Part shown: positions 14,564-18,810 of the stretch, piece by piece | Layout of the letters: each line of letters opens with the position of its first letter | How positions within the stretch are numbered: position 1 is the stretch's first letter | Assembly (NCBI GenBank): GCA_001689415.1 | Contig: LUJM01000001.1 | Span: 1-18,810, forward strand | Direction: 5' to 3' | Length of the DNA stretch: 18,810 nt | Source of the DNA: Bacteroidales bacterium M2 | GTDB lineage: Bacteria; Bacteroidota; Bacteroidia; Bacteroidales; Muribaculaceae | Position numbers and translations under genes: made by a program | The notes under the pieces: generated by a model | The model's database searches: none | Told to the model about the DNA's origin: nothing | What the model saw: only the letters and a program-made list of their open reading frames with translations

Positions 14564-16423
14564 TTATAGTTTCAGTTCGCGATATGGGAAGACGTAAATC
14601 CTCTGAGCTGTGGTATCTGAAGATGTATCTATAAATCTGGACTTGATTTTAACAAGAGGTCTGACGATAACAGAATCCCAGTCCCAATCCCATAGGTCAG
14701 AAACGAATTTATCGATCTTTTCTTCATCTTCCACTCCGTTTTTCCTATGACATTCTTTGAAGAACTCCTCTGATGTCGAACCAACAAATGTGCATGGCAT
14801 AAGAAGCTCATTTTGAATAATGGCAAGGACTTTGTCTCCAGAAGAAAAAGCACATTTTTCCTGATAATTGTTACCACCCGGTTCATGCTCACCCTCTGAA
14901 TACTTGGAGTATTCAGTGAAGTCAGGGGTGTAAACCACATATAGCGATGAAGCCATATCATCTTCTGTTTCTATAGAGTATGCAAGCAGACGTTCAGGAG
15001 CATATATCACATGTCGCAATGCAAACTCTGCATCCTTCCAGCATTGGAACTCGCCAAGGCTACGATCATCAAGAGCCCAATATTGCAATCCTTCCGGATT
15101 GTCAATTACTTTGTCAGATTCCTCAGGCTTTTTATAAGCATAAATAATCGCTTCTGTCGTATCAAACCAAGGATCTCTTATTGCAGAGAAAGACTCTCCG
15201 TCATCGAGCAGAATAACGGGCCATTTGTTGCAGAATAAATCGGCAAAGGCTCTTGGATTGTCAGTGTGAATAGGGATAATGGCTTTAGGATCAAGTTCTG
15301 AAAACAACTCATATAGGCTTTTCATGTCGCAGTGCCCGCTCGTGTGCATATACCGATAGACATTACCAACAGATTTTGCAAGAGCCGGATTATATGCAGC
15401 CTTCGACTCATCGAGGTATCCATTCCACATCGAGAGGTATTTTACTCTACCTTCATCCGGAAGCAGATTCAATAGATTGTCAAAACGCTCACCCTGCCGT
15501 GCAACAAGGACATATCCGTGATCGGTCACAAAATCTATAAATTTATCATTTGCAATAAATTCAGCACCTCGTTGTATTAGCTTTTGAGGCTTTCTACCCT
15601 CTACGTAATTATAGAGAGAAGACTTTCCCCAGATTTTATCTCGTCCGGCCACTATATCCATAATCTTCTTCTGATAGGCATCCACAAAGAACGGACGATT
15701 TGCTCTAATGGCTGCATGATATAGACCGAACAATCGGTCTATATTTGTTGACGAGACATATACAACATTGTATTTGTTCTCTGAGAAAGCTTTTTCAAAC
15801 TCCTTCTGAAGTTCATGCTCCGGCATAAGAGTAGCTTCAGGCCTATTGACATTTGTGGCTTCACATACAATATAATCAGCCCTCTCTACATATCTTTCAA
15901 TAACCGTTGACAACTTTCCACTACGGAAGCCATGTTTGCGGAAATCTCCAGTATGAAAAACCTTCAGTTCTTTAGCTTCAATGCAGAACGCATACGCATC
16001 AAATGCCGAGTGGTCAATAACTATCGGTATAATTTCAAATTCACCGAATTTGAATCTTCTTCTGGGGGTAAAGGTGTTGACAGTGTTAAGACGCTCGGCC
16101 ATCTTACGATGTTCTTCACTGACTACACTTAAATGATTTGCGAGTTCTGAAACTATCTCCTTTGCCATCTTACCCATATATATGGGAAGCTCTGCCGGCA
16201 ATTCGGTAATTCTACCGATATGATCACCATGATAGTGAGTGATAAGCAGGGCACTTTTTCGTATGTCGCCACAGGTAAGTCCATCTATCTCCAACTTTTT
16301 GTCAGACATAGGTGCGCCCGGTAACTGTTCACCGTAATCGACAAATAGTTTCCATCCATTCGACTCGTATTCGGTTACGCATCCTCCTATCTGATTGGAG
16401 CCGCGATGAACTGTGATTCTCAT
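14564..16423 (-). CDS. Metallo-beta-lactamase-fold hydrolase, RNase J/beta-CASP-like, with extra C-terminal region
   Basis: A 619-residue protein. The metallo-beta-lactamase core shows ITHYHGDHIG (H63, H65, D67, H68), IDHSAFDAYAF (H138) and VFHTGDFRKHG (D160). Then VCEATNVNRPE (E188), TSGHCD (H364) and IIPIHTD (H386) match beta-CASP motifs A, B and C in order and spacing, as in RNase J. This suggests a Zn2+-dependent ribonuclease or DNA nuclease. Residues about 410-619 resemble no domain I recognise and hold Trp/Asp-rich stretches such as SDLWDWDWDS (575-584). No signal peptide is present. The ATG follows the nuclease gene's TAA with no gap, and the phosphoesterase starts four bases after its stop. 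Being operon-embedded beside another nuclease, it is unlikely to be the housekeeping RNase J; that is inference. Confidence 0.85.
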   Translation of the reverse strand: MRITVHRGSNQIGGCVTEYESNGWKLFVDYGEQLPGAPMSDKKLEIDGLTCGDIRKSALLITHYHGDHIGRITELPAELPIYMGKMAKEIVSELANHLSVVSEEHRKMAERLNTVNTFTPRRRFKFGEFEIIPIVIDHSAFDAYAFCIEAKELKVFHTGDFRKHGFRSGKLSTVIERYVERADYIVCEATNVNRPEATLMPEHELQKEFEKAFSENKYNVVYVSSTNIDRLFGLYHAAIRANRPFFVDAYQKKIMDIVAGRDKIWGKSSLYNYVEGRKPQKLIQRGAEFIANDKFIDFVTDHGYVLVARQGERFDNLLNLLPDEGRVKYLSMWNGYLDESKAAYNPALAKSVGNVYRYMHTSGHCDMKSLYELFSELDPKAIIPIHTDNPRAFADLFCNKWPVILLDDGESFSAIRDPWFDTTEAIIYAYKKPEESDKVIDNPEGLQYWALDDRSLGEFQCWKDAEFALRHVIYAPERLLAYSIETEDDMASSLYVVYTPDFTEYSKYSEGEHEPGGNNYQEKCAFSSGDKVLAIIQNELLMPCTFVGSTSEEFFKECHRKNGVEDEEKIDKFVSDLWDWDWDSVIVRPLVKIKSRFIDTSSDTTAQRIYVFPYRELKL

Positions 16424-17467
16424 TTAATCGTAATAGGCTTTGTTAAGAATATCTGGGATATTGAAATCGGTGGGAGAAGATGCTCTCTTAAAAAGGAAGG
16501 TGACATCTATAGGACAAGTCGGTGATTCCACGTCGATGCCCAGTTCTGTTACTGCATTATGGAACTCTGAGATTCTACTTGTTTGCCAGTTTGGGCGTTT
16601 TTTGTCAAACAGATATCCGCCGACAGTACCTCGGGTTGACTCTCCTTCATATAGGCATATAACGTAATACTCAATATGCTCGCTGATTTCTATGGAATCA
16701 GATGTCAACTGAGGAGGGACATCGTAACCAATCTCTTTAAGATTCTTTAATATGGATGGAATTTCGTTTGATAAATTGCAGTGACATGATTTAGAACCAT
16801 TAAAATCCCGAAAATCCTTTAGATGCTTTACTATACCGCACTTACCACCCAATGCGTCTTTACCATATTTCAACTCTATTATGGCGATACGGTGTGGAGC
16901 ATCTTTCGATATTGCAAGTATATCAAATCGGCCGGTAAACTTGGGAATATCCGTTTGCGTGGCTGTAGATTGGCGATACTCAATATCGAAACAAAACCAA
17001 TTTGAATCTTTATTGGTGTTGTTAAGATATACCATATGCTGCTGCGCCTTCTTCTCGGGAGTTTCTCTCTTTCGACTGTTTTGAATTATTGATTCAATTT
17101 TATCAATAATCTCGTTGTCTGAAACATATACCGTCTCAGACTTTTTTCTGATTCCCGTCAGGTAGAAGTCGCTCAGATAATAGCTGCTTACCTCGCACAT
17201 TAGCTCATTATTGCTAAGAGATACTTTGGCGACTCTGTCAGAATTATAATATATGCCTATTGCATTATTTCGGATACACGCCAGTAAGTCGTATTCCTTT
17301 ATAAGGTTATATAACCCGGATTTTTTGAATTTGCTAACCAGATCCGAATTAATGTGGCGCAAGCCAGTTAAAGAATTATGTTCCACAATTGCAAATTGAG
17401 TAATTTTCAGCAGGTTAACAAAGTAATTTGTTGTAATTCTCGGTCCCGAGGATTGATTTGAGTTCAT
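16424..17467 (-). CDS. Putative PD-(D/E)XK nuclease-like protein
   Basis: A 347-residue protein without a family name I can assign. Residues about 158-220 show the PD-(D/E)XK pattern: DIEYRQ (E163), a turn ending FTGRFDILAI (D182), IAIIELKYG (E198, L199, K200), and a following basic helix GIVKHLKDF. This is the metal-binding core of restriction-type and repair nucleases. The N-terminal 150 residues have no visible motif and may recognise the target. Three Cys (C210, C228, C230) lie just after the core. It is AT-rich, consistent with transfer. It abuts the next gene directly (TAA then ATG). The ATG at 17467 overlaps the end of a broken small frame by 53 bases; non-ATG starts further in, such as GTG at Val28, are possible. 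No methyltransferase is nearby. Confidence 0.7.
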   Translation of the reverse strand: MNSNQSSGPRITTNYFVNLLKITQFAIVEHNSLTGLRHINSDLVSKFKKSGLYNLIKEYDLLACIRNNAIGIYYNSDRVAKVSLSNNELMCEVSSYYLSDFYLTGIRKKSETVYVSDNEIIDKIESIIQNSRKRETPEKKAQQHMVYLNNTNKDSNWFCFDIEYRQSTATQTDIPKFTGRFDILAISKDAPHRIAIIELKYGKDALGGKCGIVKHLKDFRDFNGSKSCHCNLSNEIPSILKNLKEIGYDVPPQLTSDSIEISEHIEYYVICLYEGESTRGTVGGYLFDKKRPNWQTSRISEFHNAVTELGIDVESPTCPIDVTFLFKRASSPTDFNIPDILNKAYYD

Positions 17468-17654
17468 CGACGGTTATGAAGTCGCCGGTGTCACATACGC
17501 CGGTGTTCCATCGTGAAGTGATCAAAATGCCGATAGCAAACTTTGATAGTCGGCTATTAAGTTCCGGGAACAATGCGAGATAGTTGTCCACTTCGCTCTC
17601 TGATACAAGTTAGGCGAACCACTTCGCTATTTCTTTTCTATATTTGTCTTCCAT
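17415..17654 (-). pseudogene. Small ORF (79 codons) interrupted by an in-frame stop
   Basis: A frame opens at the ATG at 17654, two bases after the preceding small ORF, and reads MEDKYRKEIAKWFA. A TAA at 17610-17612 (codon 15) interrupts it. The same frame then continues with protein-like sequence: LVSESEVDNYLALFPELNSR, later FAIGILITSRWN and ITVDELKSILGTENYNKLLC, ending at TAA 17415-17417. The helix-rich, non-repetitive character on both sides of the stop suggests one small cytosolic protein inactivated by a nonsense change. Alternatives are a sequencing error, or re-initiation at GTG 17591 to give 58 residues. The 3' end overlaps the nuclease gene by 53 bases. No family is recognised. Confidence 0.5.
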
Positions 17655-17656
17655 AA

Positions 17657-17785
17657 TCACAATGCAACGGCGTAGACCTCGCGAGTTTGCCAAGAGCGCA
17701 TGTCGGCATAGCCGGTGCGCGGTGGCTTACCACTTGGACTGACCGCAAAGTTAATAATGTAGTGTCTCATTTTTCGAGGCACCAT
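17657..17785 (-). CDS. Small ORF of 42 codons upstream of the nuclease operon
   Basis: The frame starts ATG at 17785, behind an A-rich AAAAGAATT stretch, and reads MVPRKMRHYIINFAVSPSG, then KPPRTGYADMRSWQTREVYA and VAL, ending at TGA. An internal ATG at 17770 would give 37 residues. The stop is two bases before the next ATG, an operon-like spacing. The peptide is basic and non-repetitive, with no signal or membrane segment. Its composition is richer in GC than the nuclease gene. No family is recognised. A TAACTTTG sequence lies inside it (17746-17753). It could be a leader peptide, an antitoxin-like small protein or a remnant; coding status is unproven. Confidence 0.4.
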   Translation of the reverse strand: MVPRKMRHYIINFAVSPSGKPPRTGYADMRSWQTREVYAVAL

Positions 17786-17806
17786 AATTCTTTTAGAGGT
17801 TTACAA

Positions 17807-17896
17807 CTATAAATCGACGACCGAGACGTTGCGCGGGTGATAAGTACCCCTCGATTCAGCCGAAGGAACACCTTTTGCACCGCCGGAAATTACCAT
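17807..17896 (-). CDS. Possible tiny ORF of 29 codons at the head of the cluster
   Basis: From the ATG at 17896 the frame reads MVISGGAKGVPSAESRGTYH, then PRNVSVVDL, ending at TAG 17807-17809. The frame is open for 11 more codons upstream (NSYFFKSDEIQ) without another standard start. It ends 21 bases before the next small ORF on the same strand. The Gly/Ser/Arg-rich peptide has protein-like composition but no recognised family and no clear ribosome binding site. The plus strand is also open here, so this call is tentative. Confidence 0.25.
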   Translation of the reverse strand: MVISGGAKGVPSAESRGTYHPRNVSVVDL

Positions 17897-18022
17897 CTGT
17901 ATCTCGTCAGATTTGAAAAAGTAAGAGTTTTACCGCAAGGTGCGCCACCCTTGGTATAATTTTGCGCTTATGAAATAATTTCTTTATTGCGCAAAATGAT
18001 TTCGTAGTATCAATCATCCAGC
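17897..18022. other. Intergenic region with a 9-bp inverted repeat upstream of the cluster
   Basis: ATTTTGCGC (17959-17967) and GCGCAAAAT (17989-17997) form a perfect inverted repeat around a 21-base A/T-rich spacer that contains the smaller palindrome GAAATAATTTC (17972-17982). There is no U-run on the minus strand, so an operator is more likely than a terminator. A TAATTTTG (17957-17964) on the plus strand overlaps its left arm but has no -33 box. No consensus promoter facing the minus-strand cluster is seen. Confidence 0.4.
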
Positions 18023-18154
18023 AAAAGCCATAATTTTTGTCCCAAGCGTCGAGCTTTAGCGAAGCCCCCCGGCAAAAATCTGTCTTTTTGTCTTTCTGTC
18101 TAAAACCCCGCCAGGCACGCTCATTATGCATTTTGCATCCTACATTCTACATTA
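18023..18154 (+). repeat. Direct repeat copy 1 (about 132 bases, 148-base period)
   Basis: The unit holds CCATAATTTTTGTCCCAAGC, GTCGAGCTTTAGCGAAG, a C-rich stretch, the 32-base pyrimidine-rich core (18074-18105), the module GGCACGCTCATT (18114-18125) and five CATTNNN-type heptamers (from 18122). It matches copy 2 exactly 148 bases later with only a few differences, including GCCCCCCGG against ACCCCCAG. Confidence 0.92.
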
Positions 18155-18170
18155 ATATTAGCCCCAAATC

Positions 18171-18302
18171 AAAAACCATAATTTTTGTCCCAAGCGTCGA
18201 GCTTTAGCGAAGACCCCCAGCAAAAATCTGTCTTTTTGTCTTTCTGTCTAAAACCCCGCCAGGCACGCTCATTATGCATTATGCATTCTACATTCTCCAT
18301 TA
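18171..18302 (+). repeat. Direct repeat copy 2
   Basis: The second tandem unit carries the 32-base core at 18222-18253, GGCACGCTCATT at 18262-18273 and the heptamer array CATTATG, CATTATG, CATTCTA, CATTCTC, CATTA (18270-18302). The heptamers differ slightly between copies while the core is identical. A 16-base spacer ATATTAGCCCCAAATC separates the units. Confidence 0.92.
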
Positions 18303-18323
18303 AAAAAAACTCCTTTTGAAAAT

Positions 18324-18359
18324 CCCCCAATAACCCACCCCTTCCCCACCTTACCTTTG
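18324..18359 (+). promoter_or_regulatory. -7 box with an adjacent C-tract (G-quadruplex motif on the minus strand)
   Basis: TACCTTTG (18352-18359) fits the Bacteroidetes -7 element 18 bases before the ATG at 18377. No TTTG lies at the normal -33 distance; TTTG at 18315-18318 is 33 bases away. In its place are the C-runs CCCCC, CCC, CCCC and CCCC (18324-18347), with loops of 5, 1 and 2 bases. The minus strand therefore fits the G3+N1-7 quadruplex rule. Confidence 0.5.
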
Positions 18360-18376
18360 CGGCTAAAAAACTATCT

Positions 18377-18810
18377 ATGAAATACTACTCCCCATTTCAG
18401 CGATACTTAGGCCGCTCGCTACTCAAGCACGAACGGCGCATAATCGCTGCCCTCGAGTACTACCGCCAACACAAAACCATGCGGCGCGTACTCATCGTCG
18501 ACCCACCGGGTTACGACTCGCGCGAACTCCTGTGCCAATACATCCGCTTCGTCCACGACGTCCGCAAACCAACACTTTGGGCAATGGTCATGGCTCGCAC
18601 CCGACGCGACGCCCTCAAGGCATCAGGCTACCGCAAAGCTCGCGACGGCGACTGGCTATTCACTGCCACCGGAATAAAACCCGACAACATCCGAGGCCGA
18701 ACCTATAATTATGCACTACTTCTCGATGCCGACCGCTACCGACCCCTCAACTCCGACGACGCTATCGCCCGAAAAAACTTTGGCAAAGCACTCGCCGCCG
18801 TAGCGCCGGT
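18377..18810 (+). CDS. Protein of unknown function, possibly ATPase/terminase-like, truncated by the window edge
   Basis: An open frame of 144 codons without a stop runs to the window end. It starts MKYYSPFQRYLGRSLLKHER. The codons are C-rich like the backbone genes, so it is probably a genuine resident gene. Two segments hint at a P-loop fold. RRVLIVDPPGYDSRELLC (about 36-53) sits where a Walker A strand-loop might be but lacks GKT/S. IRGRTYNYALLLDADRY is like the RGRTxDYxxxDE segment before Walker B in phage terminase large subunits and related helicases. The resemblance is weak, and an inactive or divergent ATPase is only a hypothesis. It is basic overall and has no signal peptide. The C-terminal part is not visible. 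Confidence 0.6.
   Translation, partial: MKYYSPFQRYLGRSLLKHERRIIAALEYYRQHKTMRRVLIVDPPGYDSRELLCQYIRFVHDVRKPTLWAMVMARTRRDALKASGYRKARDGDWLFTATGIKPDNIRGRTYNYALLLDADRYRPLNSDDAIARKNFGKALAAVAP

Noticed and set aside
16424..17467. Restriction endonuclease of a restriction-modification system
   Set aside because: No methyltransferase or specificity subunit is present in the window; only the nuclease-like core is supported.
17746..17753. TAACTTTG as the main promoter of the nuclease operon
   Set aside because: It lies inside the 42-codon ORF, encodes Asn-Phe there, and has no TTTG at the -33 distance. Kept only as a possible internal start.
17907..18131. 74-codon minus-strand frame
   Set aside because: It runs through direct repeat copy 1, the pyrimidine-rich core and the upstream dyad; a coding role is not credible.
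13406..18302. Integrative element inserted in tRNA-His
   Set aside because: No integrase, relaxase or duplicated tRNA 3' end was found; the repeats bracket the block but do not match the tRNA.

Overview
The window looks like chromosomal DNA of a gut Bacteroidales bacterium, most plausibly a Muribaculaceae-type genome. Several transcription units carry the Bacteroidetes promoter form (TTTG or TTG about 19-21 bases before TAnnTTTG). Ribosome binding sites are A-rich and weak. The gene content also fits: a DUF4290 protein, a GH97 enzyme, a GH105-DUF2264 fusion and PurT. Family assignments come from motifs read by eye, with no database search.

Backbone, 1-13.5 kb (C-rich codons). A tRNA runs off the left edge on the minus strand, followed by a DJ-1/PfpI gene. 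Divergent from it is an ApbE-type FAD:protein FMN transferase lipoprotein. A likely plus-strand operon follows: polyprenyl diphosphate synthase, TatD hydrolase (TTG start) and PurT. It ends in a strong bidirectional terminator shared with a convergent minus-strand operon: DUF4290, rimM, a small acidic protein, an OmpA-domain protein and dnaB. Every junction in that operon overlaps by 1-4 bases. Next come two divergent carbohydrate enzymes, a GH105-DUF2264 fusion and a GH97 with a retaining-type Asp motif, sharing a 120-base promoter region. tRNA-His(GTG) closes the backbone.

Accessory block, 13.5-18.3 kb. Just past tRNA-His, the sequence becomes rich in hairpins and short repeats, and the main coding part is visibly more AT-rich. 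A minus-strand cluster follows. It has two tiny reading frames (29 and 42 codons), a third of 79 codons broken by a stop, a PD-(D/E)XK-like nuclease protein (347 aa), a 619-aa metallo-beta-lactamase protein with RNase J/beta-CASP-like motifs and an unassigned C-terminal region, and a calcineurin-like phosphoesterase (197 aa). The last three are separated by 0 and 4 bases. The block is flanked on both sides by the same 32-base repeat with five-unit arrays of a degenerate heptamer (CATTNNN); the right side has a tandem duplication with a 148-base period. This operon of three predicted metal-dependent hydrolases is the best candidate for an undescribed system, possibly nucleic-acid processing or defence. 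That role is inferred from domains and linkage only.

Right edge, 18.3-18.8 kb. A backbone-like gene of unknown function begins and runs off the window. A G-quadruplex-type C-tract lies directly before its TACCTTTG box.
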